A DNA stretch of 64,000 bases from Dehalococcoidia bacterium (GTDB lineage: Bacteria; Chloroflexota; Dehalococcoidia; Tepidiformales; Tepidiformaceae), in assembly GCA_022827945.1 (NCBI GenBank), contig JAJEIT010000065.1:39294-103293 (forward strand), written 5' to 3'. A model generated the notes under the pieces. It saw only the letters and a program-made list of their open reading frames with translations, was not told where the DNA came from and ran no database searches. Shown piece by piece: positions 12,837 to 23,172 of the stretch. A program made the position numbers and the translations under genes. Numbering within the stretch: position 1 is the stretch's first letter; every line of letters begins with the position of its first letter.

Positions 12837-13895
12837 ATGGCATTGTCAGAGCGAAGGGCCAGGATCCTCGCCTTCATCATCGAGGACTACGTCGAGAGCG
12901 CGCAGCCGATCGGCTCCGCGGCGCTCGTGGCGCGGCACGATCTGGACCTCTCCAGCGCCACCGTTCGCAGCGAAATGAAGGCCCTCGAGGAAGAGGGGCT
13001 GATCACGCATCCCCACACCTCGGCGGGGCGCGTGCCGAGCAATCTCGGCTACCGCACGTACGTCGGCTCGCTCATGGGCGACCGCCGCCTGAGCAGCGCC
13101 GAGGAGCTGACGATCCTGCACCAGTTCCACCAGAGCGCGGTCGACCTGCAGCGCTGGCTGTCGCTCTCGGCGAGCGTGCTGGCGAACTCGCTGCATACGG
13201 CCGCGATCGCGACGCCGCCGCACATGGTGGAAGTGCGGCTGAAGCAGCTCCAGCTGGTCGAGCTGACGGAGGAGAGCGCGCTGCTGGTGGTGGTGATGAA
13301 CGACGCCGCCGTCCTCCAGCACACGCTCCAGTTCGCGGAGGCGACGACACAGGACCAGCTCACACGGCTGGCGGGCCGCCTGAACCAGCAGCTCGAGGGC
13401 AAGACCGCCACGGAGATCGAGGCGAGGGCGCCGGCGGCGGCCGTCATCGAGCGGCAGGTGGTCGACCAGGTGGTGGCGCTGCTCCGCAGCGAGGAGGACG
13501 CCGCCAGCGAGACGCCGGTTATTGAGGGCGTGCGCGAGCTGTTGCGCCAGCCGGAATACGAGGGCGACAGCGACCGCCTGCTCGACACGCTCGAGGCGGT
13601 CGAGACCTCGCGCCTGCAGCGCGCGATTCCGGCGCGGCTGCTGGGGAGCGACGACGTGGCGATCGTGATCGGCGACGAGAATCCCGCCGAGCGCTACCGC
13701 GACATGAGCTTCGTGCTCTCACGCTACGGACCAACGGGAGGCGCCGGCGGCCTCATCGGGCTGCTGGGCCCGACCCGGCTCGACTATCCCGACGCGGTCG
13801 CGCACGTGCGCTACGTGAGCGACGTCCTGACCGAGCTGATGCGGCGTTTCTACGGAGACGCGGAGGCGGCGGACACACCCGAGGAGACGCAATGA
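12837..13895 (+). CDS. hrcA: Heat-inducible transcription repressor HrcA
   Basis: LSERRARILAFIIEDYVESAQPIGSAALV...SSATVRSEMKALEEEGLITHPHTSAGRVPS. Confidence 0.95.
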   Translation: MALSERRARILAFIIEDYVESAQPIGSAALVARHDLDLSSATVRSEMKALEEEGLITHPHTSAGRVPSNLGYRTYVGSLMGDRRLSSAEELTILHQFHQSAVDLQRWLSLSASVLANSLHTAAIATPPHMVEVRLKQLQLVELTEESALLVVVMNDAAVLQHTLQFAEATTQDQLTRLAGRLNQQLEGKTATEIEARAPAAAVIERQVVDQVVALLRSEEDAASETPVIEGVRELLRQPEYEGDSDRLLDTLEAVETSRLQRAIPARLLGSDDVAIVIGDENPAERYRDMSFVLSRYGPTGGAGGLIGLLGPTRLDYPDAVAHVRYVSDVLTELMRRFYGDAEAADTPEETQ

Positions 13896-14518
13896 GCGAC
13901 AGCGACGCTCCGAAGTTCGTCGACCGGCGCGCAGCCGCGCGCATGTCCGAGGACGAGGGCGAAGCGGCCGAGGCTGCGTCCGAGGCGGAGGCGCCGGCGC
14001 CCGGGGAGGCGCCTGCCGGGGGCCTCCAGGAGCAGCTCGAGGCCGCGCTGGCCCAGGCCGAGCGCTTCGAGGCGAACTGGAAACGGGCGGCCGCCGACCA
14101 CGCGAACTACAAGCGCCGGGTCGAGCAGGAACGGTCCGAGCAGGCGCGCCTCGCCGGCGCCGCGCTGGTGATCAACCTGCTGCCCATCCGCGACGACTTC
14201 GGACGGGCGGTCGAGACACTCGACAGCACGCTCGCCGGGCTGAACTGGGTGCAGGGCGTGCTCGCCATCGAGCGCAAGCTGGGCGGCCTGCTGGAAAGCA
14301 TGGGCGTGACGGAGGTGGCCGCCGAGGGCGAGACCTTCGACCCCACGCAGCACGAGGCCGTGGGCCGCGCCCCCGGCCCCGAGAACGTCTGCCTGCACGT
14401 CGTCCAGAAGGGCTACGCCCTCAGCGGCGCTGTCATCCGCCCCGCCATGGTGATCGTGGGCGAGGGCGGCGAAGCGAACGCGGGCGAATCAACCGAACGC
14501 GAAGACGAGGGCGACTAG
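13892..14518 (+). CDS. grpE: Nucleotide exchange factor GrpE
   Basis: Coiled-coil N-terminus, [33 protein letters not shown]; 4-nt overlap with hrcA. Confidence 0.93.
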   Translation: MSDSDAPKFVDRRAAARMSEDEGEAAEAASEAEAPAPGEAPAGGLQEQLEAALAQAERFEANWKRAAADHANYKRRVEQERSEQARLAGAALVINLLPIRDDFGRAVETLDSTLAGLNWVQGVLAIERKLGGLLESMGVTEVAAEGETFDPTQHEAVGRAPGPENVCLHVVQKGYALSGAVIRPAMVIVGEGGEANAGESTEREDEGD

Positions 14519-14552
14519 CCGCCCCGAGAGACCACCGCCAGGAGGAACGAAC

Positions 14553-16478
14553 ATGCCGAAAGTACTGGGAATCGACCTGGGCACCACGAACAGCGCCATG
14601 GCCGTGATGGAAGGCGGCGAGCCCACCGTGGTCCCGAACGCCGAAGGCACGCGCACGACCCCCTCGGTCGTCGCCCTGACCAAGGGCGGCGAGCGGCTCG
14701 TGGGCCAGGTCGCCAAGCGCCAGGCGATCACGAACCCCGAGGACACCGTCTACAGCATCAAGCGCTTCATGGGGCGCAAGCACAGCGACCCCGAGGTGCA
14801 GCGCGGCGCGGGCTCGATGCCGTACCACATCAGCGCCGCCGAGAACGGCGACGTGCAGGTGACGATGGGCGAGGGCGACCACAGCCCGCCCGAGGTCAGC
14901 GCCATGATCCTGCAGAAGCTGAAGGCGGACGCGGAGGCCTACCTGGGCGAGACCGTGACCGAAGCGGTCATCACCGTGCCCGCCTACTTCAACGACGCAC
15001 AGCGGCAGGCGACCAAGGACGCGGGCCGCATCGCGGGCCTGAACGTGCTCCGCATCATCAACGAGCCGACAGCGGCCTCGCTGGCCTACGGCCTCGACAA
15101 GAAGGAAGACGAGGTCATCGCCGTCTACGACCTCGGCGGGGGCACGTTCGACATCTCCATCCTCGAGATCGGCGACGGCACCTTCCAGGTGCTCAGCACG
15201 AACGGCAACACGCACCTCGGCGGCGACGACTTCGACGACCGCATCATCGACTGGCTGGTCGACGAGTTCCGGCAGGCCGAGGGGATCGACCTGCGGCAGG
15301 ACCGCCAGGCGCTGCAGCGCCTGAAGGCGGAGGCGGAGAAGGCGAAGATCGAGCTCTCCAGCGCCCAGCAGTCGGAGATCAACCTGCCCTTCATCACCGC
15401 CGACGCGAGCGGGCCCAAGCACCTCAACCTCACGCTCAGCCGGGCGAAGCTCGAGCAGCTCGTGGGCGACCTGCTTCGGGGCACCCTCGAACCGGTGAAG
15501 AAAGCGCTCGACGACGCCGGGAAGGCCGCCGGCGCGGTCGACGAGATCGTGCTCGTGGGCGGCCAGACGCGCATGCCCGCCGTGCAGACGCTGGTGGGCG
15601 AGTTCTTCGGGAAGGAGCCCCACAAGGGCGTGAACCCGGATGAGGTGGTCGCGATCGGCGCGGCCATCCAGGCGGGCGTGCTGATGGGCGACGTGCAGGA
15701 CGTGCTCCTGCTCGACGTGACGCCGCTGACGCTCGGCATCGAGACGCTGGGCGGCGTGATGACGACCATCATCCCGCGCAACACGACCATCCCGACGGCC
15801 AAGAGCCAGGTGTTCAGCACGGCGGCCGACAACCAGCCGAGCGTCGAGATCCACGTGCTCCAGGGCGAGCGCCCGATGGCGCCGGATAACAAGTCGCTCG
15901 GCAAGTTCACCCTGGACGGCATCCTGCCGGCGCCGCGCGGCGTGCCCCAGATCGAGGTCACGTTCGACATCGACGCGAACGGCATCGTGAACGTGCACGC
16001 CGCCGATAAGGGCACGGGTCGCGAGCAGAAGATCACGATCCAGGCGTCGAGCGGGCTGAGCGAGGAAGAGATCCAGCAGATGCAGCGCGACGCTGAGCTG
16101 CACGCGGATGAGGATCTGCGCCGCCGCGAGATGATCGAGCTGCGCAACCTGGCCGACAGCGCCGCCTACCAGGCGGAGAAGACGCTCACCGACAACGCCG
16201 ACAAGATCGACGAGGCCCTCAAGGCGGACGTCGAGGAGAAGGTGAAGGCGGTGCGCGAGGCGCTCGAGGCCGAGGGCGACGACGACGCCACGAAGGAACG
16301 CATCCAGGCGGCGCTCGACGAGCTGACGCAGGCGCTCCAGAAAGTCGGCGAGTCCGTGTACGGCCAGCAGGGCGACGGTCCGGGGCCGGACGGCGCCGCC
16401 GGAGGCGGCTTCGATCCGGGCGCGAGCGCGGGCGGCGCCGAGGAAGGCACCGTCGAGGGCGAGTTCCGCGAGGTCTAG
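14553..16478 (+). CDS. dnaK: Chaperone protein DnaK (Hsp70)
   Basis: [46 protein letters not shown], full-length Hsp70. Confidence 0.98.
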   Translation: MPKVLGIDLGTTNSAMAVMEGGEPTVVPNAEGTRTTPSVVALTKGGERLVGQVAKRQAITNPEDTVYSIKRFMGRKHSDPEVQRGAGSMPYHISAAENGDVQVTMGEGDHSPPEVSAMILQKLKADAEAYLGETVTEAVITVPAYFNDAQRQATKDAGRIAGLNVLRIINEPTAASLAYGLDKKEDEVIAVYDLGGGTFDISILEIGDGTFQVLSTNGNTHLGGDDFDDRIIDWLVDEFRQAEGIDLRQDRQALQRLKAEAEKAKIELSSAQQSEINLPFITADASGPKHLNLTLSRAKLEQLVGDLLRGTLEPVKKALDDAGKAAGAVDEIVLVGGQTRMPAVQTLVGEFFGKEPHKGVNPDEVVAIGAAIQAGVLMGDVQDVLLLDVTPLTLGIETLGGVMTTIIPRNTTIPTAKSQVFSTAADNQPSVEIHVLQGERPMAPDNKSLGKFTLDGILPAPRGVPQIEVTFDIDANGIVNVHAADKGTGREQKITIQASSGLSEEEIQQMQRDAELHADEDLRRREMIELRNLADSAAYQAEKTLTDNADKIDEALKADVEEKVKAVREALEAEGDDDATKERIQAALDELTQALQKVGESVYGQQGDGPGPDGAAGGGFDPGASAGGAEEGTVEGEFREV

Positions 16479-16498
16479 CGGAGGGCTATCCTCCCCCG

Positions 16499-17053
16499 AT
16501 GGCCGTTCCGGAGGCGACGCTGCGCGAGCTCGCAGGGGTCGGGCGTGACCTCTATCAGCTCGGCATGGTCAGCAGCCGCGGCGGCAACCTGAGCATCCGT
16601 GACGGCCACGAGATGTGGATCACGGGCACGGGGACGGCCCTGGGACATCTGAAGAAGCTCGACATCAGCCGCGTGTATCCCGACGGGCGGCACGAGGCGC
16701 CGCCGCCATCGAGCGACACCATCCTCCACTGGACCATCTACGCGACGACGCAGGCGGGGGCGATCGCGCATGCCCATCCCCACCACGCCATCGCCCTTTC
16801 CTACACCCGGGACGTGTTCAAGCCGGAAGACCTGGAGGGGCAGCTGCACATCCCCTCCGTGCCGGTGATCGAGCAGGGGCCGACGCAAGAGGAGAAGATC
16901 GCAACCGCGCTGCGCGAGTCGCGCGTGGCCATCCTGCAGGGCCACGGCGCCTACGCCCGCGGCGGCTCGCTCTGGGACGCGCTCCACTGGCTGACCGCGC
17001 TCGAGGAGAGCGCCCACATCGTCTGGCTGCGGCAGGCGGTCGAGCGCGACTAG
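16499..17053 (+). CDS. Class II aldolase/adducin family protein
   Basis: SSRGGNLSIRDGHEMWITGTG, AHAHPHHAIALS, QGHGAYARG. Confidence 0.85.
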   Translation: MAVPEATLRELAGVGRDLYQLGMVSSRGGNLSIRDGHEMWITGTGTALGHLKKLDISRVYPDGRHEAPPPSSDTILHWTIYATTQAGAIAHAHPHHAIALSYTRDVFKPEDLEGQLHIPSVPVIEQGPTQEEKIATALRESRVAILQGHGAYARGGSLWDALHWLTALEESAHIVWLRQAVERD

Positions 17054-17295
17054 GCGGTCGCGTACAGCTTCGTCACCGTTACCGCCTCGACCGGGCAGCG
17101 TTCGACACAGAGGTCGCAGAGGATGCACTCGTCGACGTTGTCGTCGATGACGCGCGCGACGCGCTCACCGGGGTCGCGCTCGAGGATGTCGACGGGGCAG
17201 CTCTGGACGCACTCGCGGCACTCGGGTTCCGAGGCGCAGGCGGCCTCGTCGATGGTCACGTCGATGAAGAGGCCCACGGGCTGAGCGTACCCCAT
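17050..17295 (-). CDS. 2x[4Fe-4S] ferredoxin-like protein
   Basis: CASEPECRECVQSCPVDIL and CILCDLCVERCPVEAV. Confidence 0.85.
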   Translation of the reverse strand: MGYAQPVGLFIDVTIDEAACASEPECRECVQSCPVDILERDPGERVARVIDDNVDECILCDLCVERCPVEAVTVTKLYATA

Positions 17296-17313
17296 CTGCT
17301 ACGATCGCTCCCG

Positions 17314-18144
17314 GTGACAATCGACGCGCATACACACCTCTTTCCCCCCTCGCAGGCGCGGGCGCGCGACGCCATCGCGGGCCGCGACGCGGGCTTCGCC
17401 GAGATCTACGGCGACCCCGGGGCTGCCATCGCGGATGCACCCGCGCTGCTCGCGGCGCTCGGCGAGGATGGCATCGAAGCGGCGGTCGCGCTCGGCTTCG
17501 CCTTCAGCGGCGAGCGCGAGGTCGCGGAGCAGAACGAGTACGTCCTCGGCGCCGCCGCCGAGGCGCCACGCGCGATCGTGCCCTTCGCGACCGTGAACCC
17601 GACGCTCGCGGGCTGGGAGCGGGAGGCCGAACGCGCGCTCGCACAGGGCGCCCGGGGCTTCGGGGAACTGCGCCCGGGGACACAGGGCTGGAACCCGCTC
17701 GGAGACGCAGGACGGCGACTGGCGGCGCTCGCGGGCGAGGCCGGGGCTGCCCTGGTCTGGCACTCGAGCGAGCCCGTCGGGCACCGCTATCCGGGCAAGG
17801 ACGGCGGCCTTTCTCCGGCAGAGCTGATCGAGGTTGCGACGGCCGCGCCCGAGGTCACGATGGTGGGGGCGCACCTGGGGGCGGGGGCGTCGTTCTACCT
17901 GTCCATGCCCGAGGTCCGGGAAGCCGTCCCCAACCTGCTGTTCGATACGGCGGCGGCGAGCCTGCTTTACGATTCCGGGGCGATTGCCCGTCTGGTGGCA
18001 ACGGCCGGCGCGGAGCGCGTCCTCTTCGCTTCGGACTTCCCCCTGCGAAGGCCCGACGCCGAGATGAAGCGGACACTTGCCGGACTCGACGCCGGCGACG
18101 CCGCGGCCATCGCGGGAGAGAACGCACGCAGGCGGCTTTGCTGA
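17314..18144 (+). CDS. Amidohydrolase family protein (TIM-barrel)
   Basis: GTG start; TIDAHTHLFPPS, WHSSEPVGHRYPG, GAHLGAG, RVLFASDFPLR. Confidence 0.85.
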   Translation: MTIDAHTHLFPPSQARARDAIAGRDAGFAEIYGDPGAAIADAPALLAALGEDGIEAAVALGFAFSGEREVAEQNEYVLGAAAEAPRAIVPFATVNPTLAGWEREAERALAQGARGFGELRPGTQGWNPLGDAGRRLAALAGEAGAALVWHSSEPVGHRYPGKDGGLSPAELIEVATAAPEVTMVGAHLGAGASFYLSMPEVREAVPNLLFDTAAASLLYDSGAIARLVATAGAERVLFASDFPLRRPDAEMKRTLAGLDAGDAAAIAGENARRRLC

Positions 18145-18145
18145 G

Positions 18146-18754
18146 ATGACCGAGCCAACCGAGAAGACCCACCGCCTGTTCGTCGCGTGCGAACTACCCG
18201 AGGACGTGCGGCACACCGTCGGCGGGCTCGTAGAGAGCCTGCGGGAGCAGAGTGACGGCGCCGTGCGATGGGTGAATCCGTCGAACCTCCACGTCACCCT
18301 GAAGTTCCTGGGCGAGGTGCCAGAGCGGCAGATTCCGGCGGTGAAGATGGCCCTGCAGGAAGCGGTCGTGCGGCATTCGGCCTTCTTCCTGGAGCTCGCC
18401 AACATCGGGACGTTCGGCGGGCGCGAGGGGCTGCGGGTAATGTGGGCGGCGGTCGCCGGCGACGTCCTCCGGCTGGAGGCGCTCGCGCGGGACGTGAACC
18501 GCGCCCTGTCGGTGGTCGGCTTCGAGCGGGAGACGCGCCCCTTCCGCCCGCACCTGACGCTCGGGCGGGTCCGCAACGAGGTAGGCACCCGCCAGCGGGC
18601 CGAGCTCGAGGTGGCGGTGGGGAAGATCGAGATCCCGGAGTGCGAGTGGCGGACGACCGAGATTTCCCTGGTCCGCAGCCGCCTCCACCCCGACGGCGCC
18701 CGCCACGATACGGTCGCCACTTTCCCCCTGCGCGCGCCACCGCCAGCGAGCTGA
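18146..18754 (+). CDS. thpR: RNA 2',3'-cyclic phosphodiesterase (LigT/ThpR)
   Basis: HxTx motifs HVTLKFLG and HLTLGRVR. Confidence 0.88.
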   Translation: MTEPTEKTHRLFVACELPEDVRHTVGGLVESLREQSDGAVRWVNPSNLHVTLKFLGEVPERQIPAVKMALQEAVVRHSAFFLELANIGTFGGREGLRVMWAAVAGDVLRLEALARDVNRALSVVGFERETRPFRPHLTLGRVRNEVGTRQRAELEVAVGKIEIPECEWRTTEISLVRSRLHPDGARHDTVATFPLRAPPPAS

Positions 18755-18824
18755 GGGCGCCCCGGAGCCGGCTTCGCCGTTCGGGGGAGATGCGTAGGAT
18801 TCCCGCGGAGAGAGGGAGGGATCG

Positions 18825-19751
18825 ATGTCAGCAGATGCGCACCCCGAGCCCAGCGAAGCGGAGGTTCGCTCCTACTTCGAGACGTGCAGCAACTGGGGGC
18901 GCTGGGGACCCGACGACAGCGCCGGCACGATCAACCTGATCACGCCCGAGAAGCGCCGCGAGGCGGCGGCGCTGGTGCGCAGCGGCCGATCGGTTTCGTG
19001 CTCCTACCCGCTGAACACGCAGGGCGGCCCCGGCAACTGGAGACCCGCCCAGCATTTCCTGACCTTCGGTCCGCAGGCCTCGGCCGACTACATCGGGCTC
19101 GTGTTCCACGGGTACGCGACGACGCACGTCGACGCGCTCTGCCACATCTTCTGGGAAGGGAAGATGTGGAACGGGAAGGACGCCGCCGAAGAGGTGACCT
19201 CCGCAGGGGCGCGCACGGGGGCGGTGGCGGCCTGGAAGGACGGCATCATCACGCGCGGCGTGCTGCTCGACATCCCGCGGCTGCGCGGGACCGAGTACGT
19301 GACCCCCGACCGGCCCACCCGCGGCTGGGAGCTGGAAGCCGCTGCCGAAGCCGAGGGCGTCGAGCTCCGGCCGGGCGACGCCGTGCTCGTGCGGGGGGCG
19401 CGCCCCGCGTTCCTCGCGGCCAACCCCGAGATGGTGCCCGGAACCCCGCCGACGCCCGGCCTGCACGTCGACTGCGTGCCCGTGCTGAAGCAGGCGGACG
19501 CGGCCATCCTCGGCTGGGACATGCTCGACTCGCGGCCCCACTCCTACCCGCTGTTCGACGACGCGCCCGGCGGGCCCGTGCACGTGTTCACCATCGTCTA
19601 CATGGGGCTGCCGCTGCTGGACAACGCCTTCCTCGATCCGCTGGCGGAGGCGTGCGCGGAGGAAGGCCGCTGGGAGTTCATGCTCTCGATCGCGCCGCTG
19701 CACGTGCGCGGGGGCACCGGCTCGCCGGTGAACCCGATCGCCACGTTCTGA
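18825..19751 (+). CDS. Cyclase family protein (kynurenine formamidase-like)
   Basis: GYATTHVDALCHIFWEGKMWNG metal-binding motif of the cyclase family. Confidence 0.85.
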   Translation: MSADAHPEPSEAEVRSYFETCSNWGRWGPDDSAGTINLITPEKRREAAALVRSGRSVSCSYPLNTQGGPGNWRPAQHFLTFGPQASADYIGLVFHGYATTHVDALCHIFWEGKMWNGKDAAEEVTSAGARTGAVAAWKDGIITRGVLLDIPRLRGTEYVTPDRPTRGWELEAAAEAEGVELRPGDAVLVRGARPAFLAANPEMVPGTPPTPGLHVDCVPVLKQADAAILGWDMLDSRPHSYPLFDDAPGGPVHVFTIVYMGLPLLDNAFLDPLAEACAEEGRWEFMLSIAPLHVRGGTGSPVNPIATF

Positions 19752-19799
19752 GGCTTCCCCCAACCACCCGACACCAGACCAAACGGAGGACGTATCCCC

Positions 19800-20567
19800 A
19801 TGACCGAAGAAGGTACCGACGAGTTCCAGCCGGAGCGCGCGATGGTCGTCGTCGCGCACCCGGACGACGCCGAGTTCATGGTGGCCGGGACGGCCGCGAA
19901 GTGGGCGGGGCGGGGCGCCGATGTGACCTACGTGGTCATCACGAACGGCAACAAGGGCAGCGAGGATCCGGAGATGACCTCCACGCGGCTCGCCGAGATC
20001 CGCGAGGCGGAGCAGCGCGCCGCGGGGCGCATCCTGGGCGTGAAGAACTTCGAGTTCCTCGGCTACGAGGACGGCTACCTCGAGCACACGCTCGACCTGC
20101 GCCGCGACCTCACGCGGCTCATCCGCAAGTACCGGCCGGACGTGGTCGTGACCTTCGACCCGACGGCGCGTTTTATGTTCGACGCCTACGCGAACCACCC
20201 CGACCACCGCGCCGCCGGCGACGCGACGGTCGACGCGATCTTCCCGAGCGCACGCGACCGCCTGACCTTTCCCGAGCTGCTGGTGGACGGGCTTGAGCCA
20301 CACAAGGTGAAGCAGCTCTGGATGGGGTCCGGGGCGGGAGCGAACGCGAACGTCTGGGTCGACATCACGGAGACGATCGACCTGAAGAAGAAGGCGCTGG
20401 CGGCGCATCCGAGCCAGCTGAGCGAAGAGGTGGCGGAGTTCGCCAGCGAGATGGCTCGCAACACCGCCGCGGATCAGGAATTCGAGTACGGCGAGGCGTT
20501 CCGACGCATCATCTTCGACCAGCCGCGCGAGGTGCGCCTGGCGAACCGGCGGGAGGGGTCGGGCTAG
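19800..20567 (+). CDS. PIG-L family deacetylase (LmbE-like)
   Basis: VVVAHPDDAEFMVAGTAAKWAGRGADVTYVVITNGNKGS; NHPDHRAAG. Confidence 0.9.
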   Translation: MTEEGTDEFQPERAMVVVAHPDDAEFMVAGTAAKWAGRGADVTYVVITNGNKGSEDPEMTSTRLAEIREAEQRAAGRILGVKNFEFLGYEDGYLEHTLDLRRDLTRLIRKYRPDVVVTFDPTARFMFDAYANHPDHRAAGDATVDAIFPSARDRLTFPELLVDGLEPHKVKQLWMGSGAGANANVWVDITETIDLKKKALAAHPSQLSEEVAEFASEMARNTAADQEFEYGEAFRRIIFDQPREVRLANRREGSG

Positions 20568-20971
20568 GGCGCGCGCGTCTCCGCGAAGGCGAGGATGTTG
20601 CCGTCGGGGTCGCGGAAGAAGGCCATCCACTCCTCGGATCCGGCGGGGCCGAAATTGCCCTCGTCGTCGCGAGCGATGGGGGTCGGCTCCTGCTCGACGT
20701 CCACGCCCGCGTCGCGCAGGGCGGCCACGGCCGCGTCGATGTCGTCGACGCGGAAGTAGAGTGGCGAGCCCTCGTGCTCGATGGCGCCAGGAATGGCGTC
20801 GAGCATGAGGCGTACGCCGCCGATGTCGAAGAAGGCAAGGCCGGGCGGGTCGAAGGTGGCGATGTAGCGGGCGCCGAGCACGTCGCGGTAGAAGGCGACC
20901 GAACGCTCCAGGTTCTTGCTCGGTTGCGCCACCTGCTGGAAGGCGTTGACGGCCAGTCCCTGGTCGCTCAC
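20564..20971 (-). CDS. VOC family (glyoxalase/bleomycin resistance-like) protein
   Basis: KNLERSVAFYRDVLGARYIATFDPPGLAFFDIGGVRLML...AFFRDPDGNILAFAE; GTG start. Confidence 0.85.
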   Translation of the reverse strand: MSDQGLAVNAFQQVAQPSKNLERSVAFYRDVLGARYIATFDPPGLAFFDIGGVRLMLDAIPGAIEHEGSPLYFRVDDIDAAVAALRDAGVDVEQEPTPIARDDEGNFGPAGSEEWMAFFRDPDGNILAFAETRAP

Positions 20972-21777
20972 TGCTGCGCTGCCGCCCGGCGCGTCTCCGG
21001 CAAGCGGAGCAGGTGGTTGCCGCCGTCGACGGGGATGACCTGGCCGGTGATGTCGCCGAAGAGGTCGCTTGCCACGACGAGGGTCACGTCGGCGCAGTCG
21101 TCGACGGTGGTGATGCGGCCGAGGGGCGTCTGCTCGATGAAGCCTGCGGCCGTGGGGTTGTCGTCCGGGATCTCGACGCGGGCCTCGTCGATAGGGGTGC
21201 CGCCACCGTAGTTGTTCATGGCGGTCGGCACGAAGGTGGGGGCGACGGCGTTCACGCGGACCCCGTCGCCGCCGAACTCGCGGGCGGCGATCTTGGTGGC
21301 GAAGTTGATGGCCGCCTTGGCCGCCGAGTAGGGCGTGAGGCGCGTTGGGATGGAGATGGCCGTCGTAGACGTTATGTTGATGAGCGAACCGCCGCCGCTG
21401 GCCACGAGCGCGTTTCCGAAGTGCTTCATGAAGTAGATGAAGCCGAAGTACTGGATGTCGGCCACGGCGTGCAGGTCCTCGGGGGTGATGTCCTTGATGA
21501 ACGCCCCTCGTACGACGCCGGCGGAGTTCACCGCCACGTCGACGCGGCCCCACTTCTCCATGGCGGTGTCGGCCAGCGCCTTCAGGTCGTCGTAGTCGCG
21601 CCCGTCGCAGCGAACGGCGGTGCCGCCGATCTTCCCGGCCAGCTTCTCCAGGTTCTCGACACGGCGGGCGGCCACGATCACGTCGGCGCCGTGCTCGGCG
21701 AAGCGCTCGCTGATGGCCCAGCCGATGCCGCTCGAGGCGCCCAGGACGACGGCCTTCTTCCCTTCCAGCAGCTTCAT
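20968..21777 (-). CDS. SDR family oxidoreductase
   Basis: KAVVLGASSGIGWAISERFAEHGADVIVAARR, NSAGVV, YSAAKAA. Confidence 0.9.
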   Translation of the reverse strand: MKLLEGKKAVVLGASSGIGWAISERFAEHGADVIVAARRVENLEKLAGKIGGTAVRCDGRDYDDLKALADTAMEKWGRVDVAVNSAGVVRGAFIKDITPEDLHAVADIQYFGFIYFMKHFGNALVASGGGSLINITSTTAISIPTRLTPYSAAKAAINFATKIAAREFGGDGVRVNAVAPTFVPTAMNNYGGGTPIDEARVEIPDDNPTAAGFIEQTPLGRITTVDDCADVTLVVASDLFGDITGQVIPVDGGNHLLRLPETRRAAAQQ

Positions 21778-21900
21778 CCAGTCATTCTCCCCACACTTGC
21801 CCGTCATTGCGGGCTATACTCTGCGGCAGGATACGCGAAGGCGCGGAACCGGTCGGCTGCAGCGTGCGCTACAGCCCAGGAGAGCGCGAAGGAGCAGGCT

Positions 21901-22506
21901 ATGCCGAGAGTCAGCGAAGTCGGCGGGATGCAGGGGTTTGGCGGCGTCTACGGGCACCGCCCCGACCTCTTCAAGGGGTTCATGTTCAATTACGGCGTGC
22001 TGTGGTCCCACAGCACCCTCGATCCGCTCCTCAAGGAGCTGATCCGCCTCTACTCGTCCAACACCAACGGATGTCGTTACTGAATCCCCGCTCGTACTGC
22101 TGCGGCGCAGCAGGAAGGCATGACGGAAGAGATGATCCAGCAGGCGCTGGACTTCCGGAACTCGGACCTCCCGGACCGAATCAAGATCGCGCTTGAGCTG
22201 GCCGAGGACTTCATCCTCAACCACGCGAACAACGTCGATGACGCGTTCATGGACCGGCTGAAGGAGTACTACACCGAGGACCAGATCGTCGAGATCACGA
22301 TCGGCATCGGGATCTGGGACTCCGTGCACAAGTTCAACAACGTCTTCGACGTGCCTCCGCCGGTTGAGGACGGCCTGTTCGTCCTCGAGCGCTTGGCCGA
22401 CGCCCCCGAGGACATGCAGCATCTCATCACGCACCTCGACGGCAACGGCAATCCCATGGATCGCTGGCAGCCGGCCGAGGCGGAAGCCGCGGGAGGCGCC
22501 TCCTAG
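21901..22506 (+). CDS. Candidate selenoprotein: carboxymuconolactone decarboxylase / AhpD-like protein with in-frame TGA (Sec62, motif NGCRYU)
   Basis: 201 codons open except TGA at 22081-22083. Reads ...LIRLYSSNTNGCRY-U-IPARTAAAQQEGMTEEMIQQALDF.... TGA occupies the second position of the CxxC redox motif. ORF track splits the gene into the end of 21013-22083 and 22120-22506. Confidence 0.88.
22097..22113 (+). promoter_or_regulatory. Candidate bacterial SECIS hairpin for the CMD-like selenoprotein
   Basis: CTGCTGC-GGC-GCAGCAG, 7-bp stem with GG in the loop, 20 nt after the TGA. Confidence 0.82.
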
Positions 22507-22548
22507 GCGCCCTTCCGGAACACACGCTCGAACTTGCCGGGGCGCGCA

Positions 22549-22577
22549 GCGTTATCGCCGTGCGCCCCGCTTGCGTC
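22549..22577. repeat. 29-bp direct repeat, copy 1
   Basis: GCGTTATCGCCGTGCGCCCCGCTTGCGTC, identical to 23173-23201. Confidence 0.95.
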
Positions 22578-22635
22578 TGGCACGGGGATCACGCGGCTCT
22601 CCACTCCGGGGACCTTCCGATTACACTAATGGGTA

Positions 22636-22872
22636 ATGCCGACGGTTCTGAGGGAGGGCCCTTACCGCTTCTTCTTCTACGCCAGCGATCGGGAGGAACC
22701 ACCGCACGTCCATGTTGAACGCGACCGGCAAACGGCCAAGTTCTGGCTGGATCCGGTCCGGCTTCAACGCAGCGGAGGACTGAGACCTTCCGATCTGAGA
22801 AGGATCGCGAGGACCGTTACGGCAAACGAGGCGCTGTTCCTGGAGGCCTGGCATGAGCGTTTCGACTCTTGA
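22636..22872 (+). CDS. DUF4160 domain protein
   Basis: PYRFFFYASDREEPPHVHVERDRQTAKFWLDPVRL...EAWHERF. Confidence 0.85.
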   Translation: MPTVLREGPYRFFFYASDREEPPHVHVERDRQTAKFWLDPVRLQRSGGLRPSDLRRIARTVTANEALFLEAWHERFDS

Positions 22873-23161
22873 AGTAAGCGTCCCGGAAGCGCAGTCAGTT
22901 ACGGTCGACGACGAAACGCTGACCGCCGAACTGTCCGATGGCCGCACCATTGCCGTACCGCTCGGCTGGTATCCGCGGCTCGTCCACGCCACTCCCGAAG
23001 AGCGGGCCAACTGGCGGTTCATCGGGGTGGGTGAAGGCATCCACTGGCCCGACCTTGATGAGGACGTCAGCGTGGCGGCATTGCTGGCGGGACGCCCGTC
23101 TGCTGAGGGCCAGAAGTCCTTCAGACGCTGGCTCGAGGGAAGGCCTGGAGCCACTACCTGA
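22853..23161 (+). CDS. DUF2442 domain protein
   Basis: LSDGRTIAVPLGWYPRLVHATPEERANWRFIGVGEGIHWPDLDEDVSV; overlaps the DUF4160 gene by 20 nt. Confidence 0.88.
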   Translation: MSVSTLEVSVPEAQSVTVDDETLTAELSDGRTIAVPLGWYPRLVHATPEERANWRFIGVGEGIHWPDLDEDVSVAALLAGRPSAEGQKSFRRWLEGRPGATT

Positions 23162-23172
23162 CCTTCGCCACG

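Noticed and set aside
14433-16103. 556-aa minus-strand ORF over dnaK
   Set aside because: Antisense shadow of dnaK with no domain.
12837-16478. Missing dnaJ after dnaK as a novel heat-shock arrangement
   Set aside because: dnaJ is frequently encoded elsewhere; the window cannot decide this.
22081-22083. TGA as a nonsense mutation or sequencing error making the CMD gene a pseudogene
   Set aside because: Same kind of TGA at the exact redox Cys position in three different gene families, each with a correctly spaced hairpin, is very unlikely by chance.
22120-22506. Independent short CDS starting at Met 22120
   Set aside because: It is the in-frame 3' part of the CMD-like gene; the better model is TGA read-through from 21901.
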